Counted from the first letter of the stretch, positions 41,637-52,289 are shown. The stretch: 64,000 bases of DNA from Frigoribacterium sp. PhB160 (GCF_003751785.1 NZ_RKIE01000001.1:1031564-1095563); one strand, 5' to 3'. The notes: generated from the sequence alone by a model not told the origin. Made by a program: numbers and translations.

Positions 41637-42890
41637 GTGGCCCTCGGGGGAGCACCTCGTCCGACCGCACGCGGCCTCGGCGTCGTCCTGGCGGGCGTCG
41701 GCCTCGCCGCGGGCGGCTCGCTCGTCGAGTCGCCGCCGCTCGTCTTCGCCGGGGCGAGCCTCGTGGCGCTCGTCGTCGTCGTGGCGGTGTCGCTGCTGTT
41801 CCGCTCCGCCGACGTCGCGGTGAGCCGCCGCTTCTCGCCGACGCGCGGGGTCGCCGGCTGGTCCGTGGTCGAGACCGTGGGCATCGCCCCGCGGGGCCGC
41901 GGGCACGACGTCGCCCTCCGCGAGCAGGTGCCGTGGCGGCGGACGACCGGCTCAGGGGCGGTGCCGGTCTCGCTCGTGCCGGGCCGCACCTCCTCGGCGG
42001 TCTTCCGTCACGGCGACCTGCCGCGCGGCCGGCACCGGGTCGGGCCCCTCCAGGTCGACCTCGTCGACGCCTTCGGGGTGGCCCGCCGCCGGGTGGTCGC
42101 CCCCGGCGTCGCCGAGTTCGTCGTGGTGCCCGAGGCCGTCGACCTCGGGCTCGCCCGCGAGTCACGCGCCCTCGGCGACGGGGCCACCCGCCAGCGCGAG
42201 CACAGCCTCGCCGGCGGCGAGGACGACCCGATCACGCGGGAGTACCGCCGGGGCGACCCGATGCGCCGCGTGCACTGGAAGGCCAGCGCGCGGCACGGCG
42301 AGCTCATGGTGCGCCAGGAGGAGCAGCACGGCCTGCCCAGCGTGCGGCTCGTCGTGGCCACGCGCTCGGACGGCTGGGCCGACGCCTCCTCGACCGCCGA
42401 GGGACCCACGAGCGACGCGTTCGAGTGGGCCCTCTCGGTCGTCGCGACCCTGGGCGTCGAGTGGGGCCACGCCGGGTCGGTCGCGGTCGTCGCGTCGCCG
42501 CGGGGCGACCTCGTCGCCCGGCACGACCCGGACTCGACCGGCGCCTTCCTCGAGACGCTGGCCGACGTGCGCCTCGACGACGAGACCGAGGCCGCGGCGG
42601 ATCCCCCCGCGGCCCGCGAGCCGGTCGTCGCAGTGGTCTCGGCCCTCACGCCCCTCGACCTCGACTCGCTGTCGCGATCGCGCGCCGTGGGCTCGTCCGC
42701 GGTCGCCCTCGTCGTGTCGCCGCCCCTCGGGTTCACCGAGGCGGCCCGGGGCGACGCCGAGCGCGCACGCGTCGTGCCGCCCGCCGAGGTCGTCGCCGCC
42801 CTCCGGTCGACCGGCTGGCGCGTCGTCGAGGCGTCCTCGGACGAGGCCGTCGGCGACGTCGTGCGCGAGGCGGGGCTGCTCCGTGACTGA
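41637..42890 (+). CDS. DUF58 domain protein
   Basis: 417 residues. Two N-terminal membrane helices (about 12-50), an extracytoplasmic-like beta domain, then the DUF58 (VWA-like) region with the conserved stretch REYRRGDPMRRVHWKASAR (about 202-220). GTG start chosen 2 bp after the MoxR stop; it has no clear ribosome-binding site, so coupling is likely. The end overlaps the transglutaminase gene by 8 bp. MoxR partners of this type are probable clients of the ATPase. Confidence 0.88.
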   Translation: MALGGAPRPTARGLGVVLAGVGLAAGGSLVESPPLVFAGASLVALVVVVAVSLLFRSADVAVSRRFSPTRGVAGWSVVETVGIAPRGRGHDVALREQVPWRRTTGSGAVPVSLVPGRTSSAVFRHGDLPRGRHRVGPLQVDLVDAFGVARRRVVAPGVAEFVVVPEAVDLGLARESRALGDGATRQREHSLAGGEDDPITREYRRGDPMRRVHWKASARHGELMVRQEEQHGLPSVRLVVATRSDGWADASSTAEGPTSDAFEWALSVVATLGVEWGHAGSVAVVASPRGDLVARHDPDSTGAFLETLADVRLDDETEAAADPPAAREPVVAVVSALTPLDLDSLSRSRAVGSSAVALVVSPPLGFTEAARGDAERARVVPPAEVVAALRSTGWRVVEASSDEAVGDVVREAGLLRD

Positions 42891-45237
42891 CCGCGCCGTC
42901 GTCGAGCGCCGTCCGACCGGCCCTCGATCGACCGATCGTCGCGCGGGCGACCGGGCCGGGGCCGACCGGGCGGCGCCCACCGACGCCCGATGGGGGTCGA
43001 CCCTGCTCGTCTGGCTGACGTTCGTCGCCTCCCTCGCCAGCCTGTCGTCGCTCTTCCAGGGCGCAGGCTGGTGGGCGGCCGGTGCCCTGGTCTCGGCCGT
43101 CGTCCTGGGCGTCTCGCTCCTGCTCCGCGCGCTGCGCGCCTCCCCGCTCGTGGGCTGGCTCCTCGGCCTCGCCTCGGGCCTGGTCGTGTCCACCGCGCTC
43201 GTGTCCGGCGGCACGGCCGTGCTCGGCGTGGTGCCGACGGGCGCCACCCTGCAGCGCTTCCGCGACCTCGGCGACCAGGCCGCACTCACCATCGTCGAGG
43301 GTTCGGCCCCCGTCGAGGTCTCGGACGGGATCCTCGGCACCGTCGTCGTCGCCGTGCTCGCCGTGGCCGTCGTCATCGACCTCGTGTCGAGCGTCGGACG
43401 CATGCCGGGCCTCACCGGGGTCTTCCCGGGCATCGTGCTCGCGGTGCCGGCATTCGTGCCGACGGCCGAGACCCGGTGGCCCTGGGTGGTGCTGACGGTG
43501 CTGCTCTACCTGGTGCTGCTCATGGTCTCCACGGGCCGACGGCCCACGGCCGCCGGGGTCGTGGGCGGCGTGGCCGCGCTCGCCCTCGCCGGGCTGGCCA
43601 CGACCCTCGTCCCGCTCGGCGGCGTCTCGCCGCTCACCGGCGTGGCCTCGGGCACGGGCCTCGCCACCGGGGTCAACCCGATCGTGAACCTCGGCGACGA
43701 CCTCCGACGGGGCGCGCCGGTGACGGTGCTGTCGTACCGGTCGTCGGACGCCGACGGCACCTACCTCAAGCTCGTCGACCTCGTCGACTTCTCCGGTCGC
43801 AGCTGGAGCCCGGCCGAGACGGCCGACGACGCGGGCCAGCCCCTCGACGCGCTGCCGGAGGCACCCGGCGTCGACCCCGACACGACCCGGCGCCAGGTCG
43901 AGACCCGGGTCACCGTCGGCGCGCTCCGCAGCCCGTACCTGCCCCTGCCCGTGCCGCCGACGGAGATCACGGGCCTCGACGACGACTGGACCTACGTCGA
44001 CGAGTCGGGCGTCACCGTCCGCAGCGACGGCGAGAGCACGCAGGGGCTCGAGTACGTCGTCCGCAGCCGCCCCGTCGCGCCGACGCGCGACGAGGTCGTC
44101 GCGACCCTCGGCGAGACCGGCGACGACATGGCCGCGTACCTGTCCGTCGACGGCGTGCCCGAGAGCGTGACCGCGCTGGCGGCCGAGGTGACCGCGGACG
44201 CGGCCAACCCGTTCGACGCGGCCGTCGCCCTGCAGGACTACTTCCGCGACGGCGACTTCACCTACTCCGAGCAGACCCCGGTCGAGCAGGGGTACGACGG
44301 CAGCGGCCTCGAGATGGTGCAGTCGTTCCTCGACGTCAAGAGCGGCTACTGCGTCCACTTCGCCTCGGCGATGGCGGTCATGGCCCGCACGCTCGGGATC
44401 CCGTCCCGGATGGCGGTCGGCTTCCTGCCGGGCTCACTGACCGGCACGGGCGACTCCGAGACGTGGTCGGTGAGCAGCGACGACCTGCACACCTGGCCCG
44501 AGCTGTGGTTCCAGGGCCTCGGCTGGGTGCCCTTCGAGCCGACCGTGGGCCTCGGCGCCCCGCAGTCGTTCCTCCGCGAGACCGGCGTCGAGCCGACCGC
44601 GGCACCGTCCGACGCGGCCTCGGCCACCCCGACCCCGCCGCCCGGCGTCGACCAGACGACCGGGCCGACGGCTCCCGGCGCCTCCGTGACCCCGTCCGGC
44701 GACGCCACCGCCGGGGGAGCGGCGGGCTCGGGCGGCGCCGCACCGCTCGGTGCCGGGCTCCTGGCCCTGGTCGTGCTCGCGGCCGCGCTCGTCGTGCCCT
44801 CCGGGATGCGGGCCGGTCGGCGACGTCGCCGCCTGGCCGCCGACCCGCCCGACGCGCTGGCCGCCTGGCGCGAGGTCCTCGACACCGCCCGCGACCTCGG
44901 GATCGACGTGCCGCCCGGGGCGACCCCCGCCACGGCCGCCGCGCGGCTCGCCGACCGGGTCGGCGGGCCGGGCTCCCCGGGTGCCGCCCGCCCGTCCTCG
45001 GGGGCCGACCAGGCCGCCGGGACCACGGAGGCGCGGCTCGCCCTCGACCGTGTGCTCGCCGCCCTCGTCGCCGAACGGTTCGCGGCCGGTCGGGCGCCCG
45101 CCTCCGTGGGCGAGGACGCCCGCGTCGTCGTGGACGCCCTCCGCGCCTCCTCGTCCCCCGGGCGTCGGCTGCGGGCCGTCTTCGCGCCCCGCTCGCTGGC
45201 GGAGCGGAAGGCGGCGCCGGCCCGGGTCGGAGCGTAA
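42883..45237 (+). CDS. Transglutaminase-like membrane protein (TgpA type)
   Basis: 784 residues. About six N-terminal helices (45-240), an extracytoplasmic transglutaminase-like domain with Cys490 (SGYCVHF) and His536 (DLHTWPE), a Pro/Thr/Ala-rich linker, one more helix (about 625-645) and a cytoplasmic C-terminal domain resembling DUF4129. The position of the third catalytic residue reads W-x-PFEPT, giving Glu552 where many family members have Asp. GTG start overlapping DUF58. Likely modifies or cleaves cell-envelope peptides or proteins; the substrate is unknown. Confidence 0.88.
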   Translation: MTDRAVVERRPTGPRSTDRRAGDRAGADRAAPTDARWGSTLLVWLTFVASLASLSSLFQGAGWWAAGALVSAVVLGVSLLLRALRASPLVGWLLGLASGLVVSTALVSGGTAVLGVVPTGATLQRFRDLGDQAALTIVEGSAPVEVSDGILGTVVVAVLAVAVVIDLVSSVGRMPGLTGVFPGIVLAVPAFVPTAETRWPWVVLTVLLYLVLLMVSTGRRPTAAGVVGGVAALALAGLATTLVPLGGVSPLTGVASGTGLATGVNPIVNLGDDLRRGAPVTVLSYRSSDADGTYLKLVDLVDFSGRSWSPAETADDAGQPLDALPEAPGVDPDTTRRQVETRVTVGALRSPYLPLPVPPTEITGLDDDWTYVDESGVTVRSDGESTQGLEYVVRSRPVAPTRDEVVATLGETGDDMAAYLSVDGVPESVTALAAEVTADAANPFDAAVALQDYFRDGDFTYSEQTPVEQGYDGSGLEMVQSFLDVKSGYCVHFASAMAVMARTLGIPSRMAVGFLPGSLTGTGDSETWSVSSDDLHTWPELWFQGLGWVPFEPTVGLGAPQSFLRETGVEPTAAPSDAASATPTPPPGVDQTTGPTAPGASVTPSGDATAGGAAGSGGAAPLGAGLLALVVLAAALVVPSGMRAGRRRRRLAADPPDALAAWREVLDTARDLGIDVPPGATPATAAARLADRVGGPGSPGAARPSSGADQAAGTTEARLALDRVLAALVAERFAAGRAPASVGEDARVVVDALRASSSPGRRLRAVFAPRSLAERKAAPARVGA

Positions 45238-45240
45238 ACT
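45235..45240 (+). promoter_or_regulatory. -10 box for leaderless yceD homologue
   Basis: TAAACT overlaps the stop codon of the transglutaminase gene and ends 8 bp before the GTG. Confidence 0.5.
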
Positions 45241-45248
45241 CTCCCCTC

Positions 45249-45836
45249 GTGTCCCACTTCACCCCCACCCCCTACACGCTGACGGTCTACGACCTGCTGC
45301 ACCGAGCGGGCGAGATGCGCGAGCACTCGATCGACGTGACGGTGCCCGAGAAGCTCGGCGAGGCGCAGATCTCGGTCGCGGCCGGGGCGCCCCTCGAGCT
45401 CGACGTCCGTCTCGAGGGCCTGCACGACGGCATCCTCGCGTCGGGCCACGTGTCGGCGACCGCGACCGGCGAGTGCAGCCGGTGCCTGAAAGCCGTGTCG
45501 CAGCCCATCGAAGTCGATTTCGCCGAGCTTTTCGCGTACGATGTCGACGAAGCTTTTGACTACCAGGTTCAAGACGATCACGTGGATCTTGAACCTGTGG
45601 TCAGAGACGCAGTGGTCCTGTCACTGCCCTTCCAGCCGGTCTGTCGACCGGACTGCCCTGGACTCGACCCGGTGACGGGCGAACGAGTCGAGGACATCCC
45701 CGACTACCGACCCCGTGAAGACGTCGACCCGCGCTGGTCGGCCCTCGCAGGGTTCCAGGCTGAATCGGCTCCCGCCGACGGCACGTCATCGGGGTCGGGT
45801 CGCACCGACTCCGACGCCACCGGCGAGCAGCACTGA
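45249..45836 (+). CDS. DUF177 / YceD family protein
   Basis: 195 residues. YceD family, usually upstream of rpmF and linked to 23S rRNA accumulation. CxxC pair ECSRCLK and CRPDCPG are visible. The stretch about 45500-45620 (around residues 85-124) has AT-rich codons unlike its flanks and carries an 11-bp intragenic inverted repeat (45564-45574 with 45587-45597). The ~20 C-terminal residues are disordered. Start GTG has no good ribosome-binding site. Confidence 0.88.
   Translation: MSHFTPTPYTLTVYDLLHRAGEMREHSIDVTVPEKLGEAQISVAAGAPLELDVRLEGLHDGILASGHVSATATGECSRCLKAVSQPIEVDFAELFAYDVDEAFDYQVQDDHVDLEPVVRDAVVLSLPFQPVCRPDCPGLDPVTGERVEDIPDYRPREDVDPRWSALAGFQAESAPADGTSSGSGRTDSDATGEQH
45564..45651 (+). 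promoter_or_regulatory. Intragenic hairpins in yceD homologue, upstream of rpmF-rnc
   Basis: CAGGTTCAAGA (45564-45574) pairs perfectly with TCTTGAACCTG (45587-45597) around a 12-nt loop. A second stem CCGGTC/GACCGG follows (45636-45651). Conservation or mRNA processing would show whether they matter. Confidence 0.5.
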
Positions 45837-45905
45837 CACCGCCGCGTCACCCCACCACGTCAGACCAGGTACCCGCGAGGGCGCCGCAACAGAGAAGAGA
45901 AGCCC

Positions 45906-46109
45906 ATGGCAGTTCCCAAGCGGAAGCAGTCACGCGCCAACACCCACGCCCGTCGCTCGCAGTGGAAGGCCACGCCCGTCCAGCTGGTCAAGACCATCGA
46001 GAACGGCAAGGTCACCTACAGCCTCCCGCACCGCGCGAAGGTCGTCGAGGACAGCGCCGGCACCGCTCTGTACATGGAGTACAAGGGCCGCAAGGTCGCC
46101 GACGTCTGA
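45906..46109 (+). CDS. rpmF: 50S ribosomal protein L32
   Basis: 67 residues, [20 protein letters not shown] start typical of L32. It lacks the zinc-binding cysteines, so it is the C-minus, zinc-independent form. AGAAGAGAAG ribosome-binding region just upstream. In the usual yceD-rpmF-rnc order. Confidence 0.97.
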   Translation: MAVPKRKQSRANTHARRSQWKATPVQLVKTIENGKVTYSLPHRAKVVEDSAGTALYMEYKGRKVADV

Positions 46110-46149
46110 CCACGCCCAGCGTGATCACGTCCCCCACCGAGGTGTCGTC

Positions 46150-46872
46150 GTGACGACCACCCGAGATCAGCCCGTGTCGAGCCCTGGTGCCGACCGGGCT
46201 GATCTGTCGTCACGGCTGCAGATCGACATCCGAGACGAGCTGCTCGACCTCGCCCTGACCCACCGCTCGTACGCGTACGAGCACGGCGGCATCGGCAACA
46301 ACGAGCGCCTCGAGTTCCTCGGCGACTCGATCCTCGGCCAGGCGGTCACCGTCATGCTCTTCACCGAGAACCCCGACCTCGACGAGGGCGAGCTGGCCAA
46401 GCGCCGGGCGAGCCTCGTCAGCACGGTCGCCCTCGCGGAGGTCGCGCGCCACATCGGCCTCGGCGCCCACCTGCGCCTCGGGCGCGGCGAAGAGCTCACC
46501 GGGGGCCGCGAGAAGCACTCGATCCTCGCCGACACGGTCGAGGCCATCATCGGCGCGACCTACCTCGACGCCGGGGCCGACGCGGCGACCGCCCTCGTGC
46601 TCCGCCTCGTGGCGCCCCTGCTGCTCGACCCGGGCCGCTTCGGCGCGGCGATGGACCCGAAGACGAGCCTGCAAGAGCTGTCGTCGTCGCTCGGCCGGGG
46701 CATGCCGAGCTACCACGTGACCGACAGCGGTCCCGACCACGACAAGCGCTTCCACGCGGTCGTGCGACTCGGCGGCGACGACGTCGCGACCGGCACGGGC
46801 AGCAGCAAGAAGCAGGCCGAGATGGCCGCCGCCCTCGACGCCTGGTCGTCGCTGAGCGCCGAGTCCCGCTAG
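46150..46872 (+). CDS. rnc: Ribonuclease III
   Basis: 240 residues. Signature NERLEFLGDS at 51-60, a second acidic cluster in DTVEAIIGATYLD, and a C-terminal double-stranded RNA-binding domain (about 170-237). Cuts structured RNA such as rRNA precursors. GTG at 46150 is preferred, with GAGG 8 bp upstream; GTG at 46174 is a possible alternative. mutM starts directly after the stop. Confidence 0.94.
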   Translation: MTTTRDQPVSSPGADRADLSSRLQIDIRDELLDLALTHRSYAYEHGGIGNNERLEFLGDSILGQAVTVMLFTENPDLDEGELAKRRASLVSTVALAEVARHIGLGAHLRLGRGEELTGGREKHSILADTVEAIIGATYLDAGADAATALVLRLVAPLLLDPGRFGAAMDPKTSLQELSSSLGRGMPSYHVTDSGPDHDKRFHAVVRLGGDDVATGTGSSKKQAEMAAALDAWSSLSAESR

Positions 46873-47889
<1,017 letters not shown>

Positions 47890-47897
47890 CCTCCCGC

Positions 47898-47967
47898 CGA
47901 GGGCGGGTCTCCGTCGTCGAGGGCGGGTCGCCGGGCACCCGCCCTCGCGCCCCGAGACCCGCCCTCG
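47898..47967. terminator. Nested double hairpin between mutM and smc
   Basis: Outer arms of 14 bp (47898-47911 with 47954-47967) enclose an inner stem of 11 bp (47918-47928 with 47937-47947). CGAGGGCGGGT is used twice and its complement twice, so different pairings are possible. Probably the mutM terminator. Confidence 0.7.
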
Positions 47968-48070
47968 TCGGTCGGCGCGTGAGCCGCGCCTCCCCGGGGC
48001 GGGGGAGGGCCGCGCTTATCCTTGAGGCCTGGTCACCACCCGTCACGAGACGACCGAGGGAGGCGCGCGC

Positions 48071-51000
48071 GTGCACCTGAAGAGCCTCACCCTCAAGGGC
48101 TTCAAGTCGTTCGCGTCGCCGACGACCTTCGCGTTCGAGCCGGGCGTCACGTGCGTCGTCGGGCCGAACGGGTCGGGCAAGAGCAACGTCGTCGACGCCC
48201 TCGCCTGGGTGATGGGGGAGCAGGGCGTCAAGAACCTCCGCGGCGGCAAGATGGAGGACGTCATCTTCGCGGGCACCTCGACCCGCGGTCCGCTCGGGCG
48301 TGCCCAGGTGGTGCTGACGATCGACAACGCCGACGGTGCGCTGCCGATCGAGTACGCCGAGGTCACGATCAGCCGCACGCTCTTCCGCAACGGCGGCAGC
48401 GAGTACGCGATCAACGGGGAGGGCTGTCGTCTCCTCGACGTCCAGGAGCTCCTCAGCGACTCCGGCCTGGGTCGCGAGATGCACGTCATCGTCGGGCAGG
48501 GGCAGCTCGACGCGGTGCTGCACGCGACCCCCGAGGACCGGCGCGGCTTCATCGAGGAGGCGGCGGGCATCCTCAAGCACCGGCGGCGCAAGGAGAAGAC
48601 GCTCCGCAAGCTCGACGCCATGCAGCTCAACCTGACGCGGCTCAGCGACCTGGCGGGCGAGATCCGGCGTCAGCTCAAGCCCCTGGGTCGGCAGGCGGAG
48701 ATCGCGCGCGACGCGCAGACGATCGCCGCCGTCGTCCGCGACGCCCGGGCGAGGCTCGTCGCCGACGAGGTGGTGGGCCTCCGCCGCGCGCTCGCCCGAC
48801 AGTCGGGCGCCGAGTCCGAGCGGACGGCCGAGCGCGCCACGCTCGAGGCGGAGCTCGAACGCGCCAAGCAGCGCGAGCTGCGGCTCGAGGAGGCGATGAC
48901 GGGCGACGCCGTCGACGACGCCCGCCGGGTCGCCTTCGGGCTCGAGTCGGTGCAGGAGCGCCTCCGCAGCCTGTCGTCGCTGGCCCAGCAGCGCCTCCAG
49001 CTGCTCGCCCAGCAGGCCGACCGGCCCTCCGCCGCCCCGACCGTGAGCGAGTCGATGGTCGACGACGCCGCGGCCGAGGCCGGGCGGCTGCTCGGGGACG
49101 TCGCCGCGGCCGAGGAGGCCGTGCGCCTCGCGGGCCGGGAGCTCGCGACGACCCGGGCCGCCCTCGACGCGCTCGACGAGGAGATCTCCGCCCAGAGCGC
49201 CCTCGTGTCGCGGCACGACCTCGAGTCGTCCCGGCTGCGGGGCGCGGTCGACGCGGCGAGGTCGCGCCTCGCCGCCACGGCGGGGGAGCGCCTGCGCCTG
49301 GCGACCGCGCTCGAGGCCGCCGAGGCGCGCCGCGACGACGGGCGACGGCTCGTGGCGGAGCTCGTCGCCGAGGCCCCGGGCGGCGACCGGGGCGACGACG
49401 ACGACGCCGACGCCGAGGTCGAGGGTGCTTCCGCCGCGCAGGCCGCCGACGAGCGCGTCGCCGAGCGGCAGGCCGAGGCCGACCGGCTCCGGGACGAGCT
49501 CCACGCCGCCGAGCGCGAGCGCGACGCCCTCGCGGCCCGGCGGGGCGCCCTCATGATGGCCCTCGACCAGGCCGACGGCTCGAGCGCCCTCGTCGGCTCC
49601 GGGCGTCCTGGTCTCCGCGGCGTCGTGGCCGACCACGTGCAGGTGCGGCCCGGCTACGAGGCGGCCGTCGCCGCGGCGCTCGGCAGCGTCGTCGACGCCG
49701 TGCTCGCGGCCGACGCGTCCTCCGCCTTCGACGCGGTCGCGCACTCCACCGAGGCCGAGCTCGGCCGGGTCGAGGTCGTGCTCGCCGAGCCCGAGCGGGC
49801 CCTGCCCGCGCTCGACGTCGACCTGCCGACCGGGGCGGTGGCGGCCTCGTCGGTCGTCACCGCGCCTCCCGGGGTCTTGGGGCTGCTGGCCGCCACGGTC
49901 ATCGCCGACGACCTGCCGACGGCCCGCGCGGCGTGGTCGGTCCTCGCCCGGCAGCCGCTGCCGGTGACGGTGATCGCCCGCTCGGGCGAGGTGCTCACCG
50001 ACTGGGTGCTGCGCGGCGGGTCGGGCGTCGAGCGCTCCCGCCTCGAGCTCGCCGCCGAGCGCGACGAGGCCGCCGCCCGGCTCGGCGAGGTCTCGCAGGT
50101 CGCCGACCGCCTCGGGGTCGAGCACCGCGACGCCGTGGAGGCGTTGGCCGAGGCCCGCACGACCGCCCACGCCGTCGCCGCCGCGGCTCGCGAGCACGCG
50201 GCCGCCGTGGCCGCGCACGGTCAGCGCCTCGACCGCCTCCGGGGACAGGCGGAGTCGGCCGAGGCGGAGTCCGATCGCCTCCGGGCGTCGCTCACGGCAG
50301 CGGAGCAGGCCACCGCCGAGGCCGAGCGCGTCGTCGCGGAGGCCACGTCGGCCCTCGACGAGCACGCCTCGCGGCCCCGGCCGCTGCTCGACGCGTCGTC
50401 GCGCGACGGCGTGCTGGCCGAGGTCGAGCAGGCACGCGCCGTCGAGACGGAGCGGCGCATCCGCCTCGAGACGGTGCGCGAACGGGTCCGTGCCGAGACC
50501 GCCCGCGCGGCGTCCCTCCGCCGCCAGCTCGACGAGCAGCGGGCCGAGGCCGAGCGGCAGGCCCGTCGGACGGTCGTCCGTCAGCGGCAGATGGCGTCGA
50601 CCTCGTCGGTGCTCGAGGCCCTGCCGCCGGTGCTCGACGCCGTGGGGCGGTCGCTCGCCGAGGCGCGGGCCGACCTCGCGGCGCAGGAGGCCGCGCGCTC
50701 GGAGCAGAACGCCGAGCTCGCCGCGCTCCGTCGCGACGAGCGGGCCCTGCGGGAGCGCCTGCACGTGGTGACGGAGAGCGTGCACGGCCTCGCGATGGAG
50801 ATCTACGAGAAGCAGCTGCACCTGACGCAGCTGCTCGAGCGCGCCGCGTCCGAGCTCGGCCTCGACGAGGAGGTGCTCGTCGCCGAGCACGGGCCCGAGG
50901 TGCCGGTGCCCGACGACGAGCTCGAGGAGGGGCGGCCGTACGACCGCGACGAGCAGCAGCGTCGCCTCGCCGTGGCCGAGCGGAAGCTGGCCCAGCTGGG

Positions 51001-51604
51001 GCGGGTGAACCCCCTCGCCCTCGAGGAGTTCTCGGCGCTCGAGCAGCGGCACGCCTTCCTCGCCGACCAGCTGACCGACCTGACGCGCACCCGGGCCGAC
51101 CTGCTCACGATCATCGACGAGATCGACGAGAAGATGCAGACGATCTTCGCCAGCGCGTTCGACGACACGCGGGCGGCGTTCGACCGGGTGTTCCCGGTGC
51201 TCTTCCCGGGCGGCAGCGGGTCGCTCACGCTGACCGACCCCGACGACCTGCTCGGCACGGGCATCGAGGTGACGGTCCGGCCGGCCGGCAAGAAGATCGA
51301 GCGGCTGTCCCTCCTGAGCGGCGGCGAGCGGTCGCTGGCCGCGGTGGCCCTGCTCATCGCCATCTTCAAGGCGCGGCCGAGCCCGTTCTACATCATGGAC
51401 GAGGTCGAGGCCGCCCTGGACGACGCCAACCTCGGGCGGCTCCTGGCGATCTTCGAGGACCTCCGCGAGACCAGCCAGCTCATCGTCATCACGCACCAGA
51501 AGCGCACGATGGAGATCGCCGACGCGCTCTACGGCGTGTCGATGCGCCAGGACGGCGTGAGCGCGGTCGTCGGGCAGCGCGTCGTGGCCGAGCGCACGGG
51601 CTGA
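48071..51604 (+). CDS. smc: Chromosome segregation protein SMC
   Basis: 1177 residues, normal length. Walker A GPNGSGKSN at 31-39, two long coiled coils (about 165-500 and 670-1010) around a hinge (about 510-650, RPGLRGVVADHVQV), C-terminal signature LSGGERSLAAVALL and Walker B YIMDEVEAALD. GTG start after a GAGGGAGG ribosome-binding site. It acts with ScpA/ScpB, which are not in the window. Confidence 0.97.
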   Translation: MHLKSLTLKGFKSFASPTTFAFEPGVTCVVGPNGSGKSNVVDALAWVMGEQGVKNLRGGKMEDVIFAGTSTRGPLGRAQVVLTIDNADGALPIEYAEVTISRTLFRNGGSEYAINGEGCRLLDVQELLSDSGLGREMHVIVGQGQLDAVLHATPEDRRGFIEEAAGILKHRRRKEKTLRKLDAMQLNLTRLSDLAGEIRRQLKPLGRQAEIARDAQTIAAVVRDARARLVADEVVGLRRALARQSGAESERTAERATLEAELERAKQRELRLEEAMTGDAVDDARRVAFGLESVQERLRSLSSLAQQRLQLLAQQADRPSAAPTVSESMVDDAAAEAGRLLGDVAAAEEAVRLAGRELATTRAALDALDEEISAQSALVSRHDLESSRLRGAVDAARSRLAATAGERLRLATALEAAEARRDDGRRLVAELVAEAPGGDRGDDDDADAEVEGASAAQAADERVAERQAEADRLRDELHAAERERDALAARRGALMMALDQADGSSALVGSGRPGLRGVVADHVQVRPGYEAAVAAALGSVVDAVLAADASSAFDAVAHSTEAELGRVEVVLAEPERALPALDVDLPTGAVAASSVVTAPPGVLGLLAATVIADDLPTARAAWSVLARQPLPVTVIARSGEVLTDWVLRGGSGVERSRLELAAERDEAAARLGEVSQVADRLGVEHRDAVEALAEARTTAHAVAAAAREHAAAVAAHGQRLDRLRGQAESAEAESDRLRASLTAAEQATAEAERVVAEATSALDEHASRPRPLLDASSRDGVLAEVEQARAVETERRIRLETVRERVRAETARAASLRRQLDEQRAEAERQARRTVVRQRQMASTSSVLEALPPVLDAVGRSLAEARADLAAQEAARSEQNAELAALRRDERALRERLHVVTESVHGLAMEIYEKQLHLTQLLERAASELGLDEEVLVAEHGPEVPVPDDELEEGRPYDRDEQQRRLAVAERKLAQLGRVNPLALEEFSALEQRHAFLADQLTDLTRTRADLLTIIDEIDEKMQTIFASAFDDTRAAFDRVFPVLFPGGSGSLTLTDPDDLLGTGIEVTVRPAGKKIERLSLLSGGERSLAAVALLIAIFKARPSPFYIMDEVEAALDDANLGRLLAIFEDLRETSQLIVITHQKRTMEIADALYGVSMRQDGVSAVVGQRVVAERTG

Positions 51605-51645
51605 CGCGGGCCGGCCCTGCCGGTGCCGGACCTCCGGGGACGACG

Positions 51646-51685
51646 CGACCCGCGCCTCCCCGGTGACTGCGGGAGGCGCGGGTCG
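51646..51685. terminator. Bidirectional terminator between smc and phosphatase
   Basis: A perfect 15-bp stem (51646-51660 with 51671-51685) around a 10-nt loop, containing CGCGCCTCCC and its complement. Confidence 0.8.
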
Positions 51686-51707
51686 GTCGTGCGGACCGGT
51701 GCGGTCG

Positions 51708-52289
51708 TCAGTCGGCGTCGGCCTCGTGCAGTGCGCCGTTCACCGTCAGCACCGTCCACTTCTCGCCGTCCCACTCGACCGTGTTCGCGGCGGCGTTGTC
51801 GATGTGGGGCGCCTCGGTGCCCATGATCGCCGACAGGGTGAAGCGGATGATCGTGCCGTGGCAGACGACGACGATGCTCGCGTCGGGGCCGTCGAGGGGG
51901 AGGCGCGTGTCGCGGATCATCTCGAGGGCGCCGAGGCCGCGGGCCGCCACCGACTCGCGGGGCTCGATGTCGGGGAACGACTCGTCCGGCTCGTCGGGGA
52001 GGGGCTCGTGGGGGACCTGCCCCTCCTGCGACGCGTAGTCGCGCTCGATGAGCTCGTCGTAGGCGTCGCCGAGCTCGATGCCGAGCTCGGCGGCGATGAT
52101 CCGGGCGGTCTCGCGGGCCCGGGAGAGCGGAGACGACACGATCGCCGCCCACGGCTCACCCGAGAGGAGGCGGGCCGCCTCGCGGGCCTGGCCGCGACCG
52201 GTCTCGTTCAGGGGGACGTCGGACGAGCCCTGGAGCTTGTCGTGGAGGTTCCAGTCGGTCTGGCCGTGGCGGATGAGTTCGAGGCGCAT
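51708..52289 (-). CDS. Histidine phosphatase family protein
   Basis: 193 residues. Catalytic RHGQTDWN at residues 7-14 (His8), SSPLSRARET and a second histidine in VVCHGTIIR. Phosphoglycerate-mutase-like fold; similar proteins are phosphatases of varied substrates. On the minus strand, 72 bp upstream of which terC ends, with a terminator between, so the two are probably separate units. Confidence 0.88.
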   Translation of the reverse strand: MRLELIRHGQTDWNLHDKLQGSSDVPLNETGRGQAREAARLLSGEPWAAIVSSPLSRARETARIIAAELGIELGDAYDELIERDYASQEGQVPHEPLPDEPDESFPDIEPRESVAARGLGALEMIRDTRLPLDGPDASIVVVCHGTIIRFTLSAIMGTEAPHIDNAAANTVEWDGEKWTVLTVNGALHEADAD

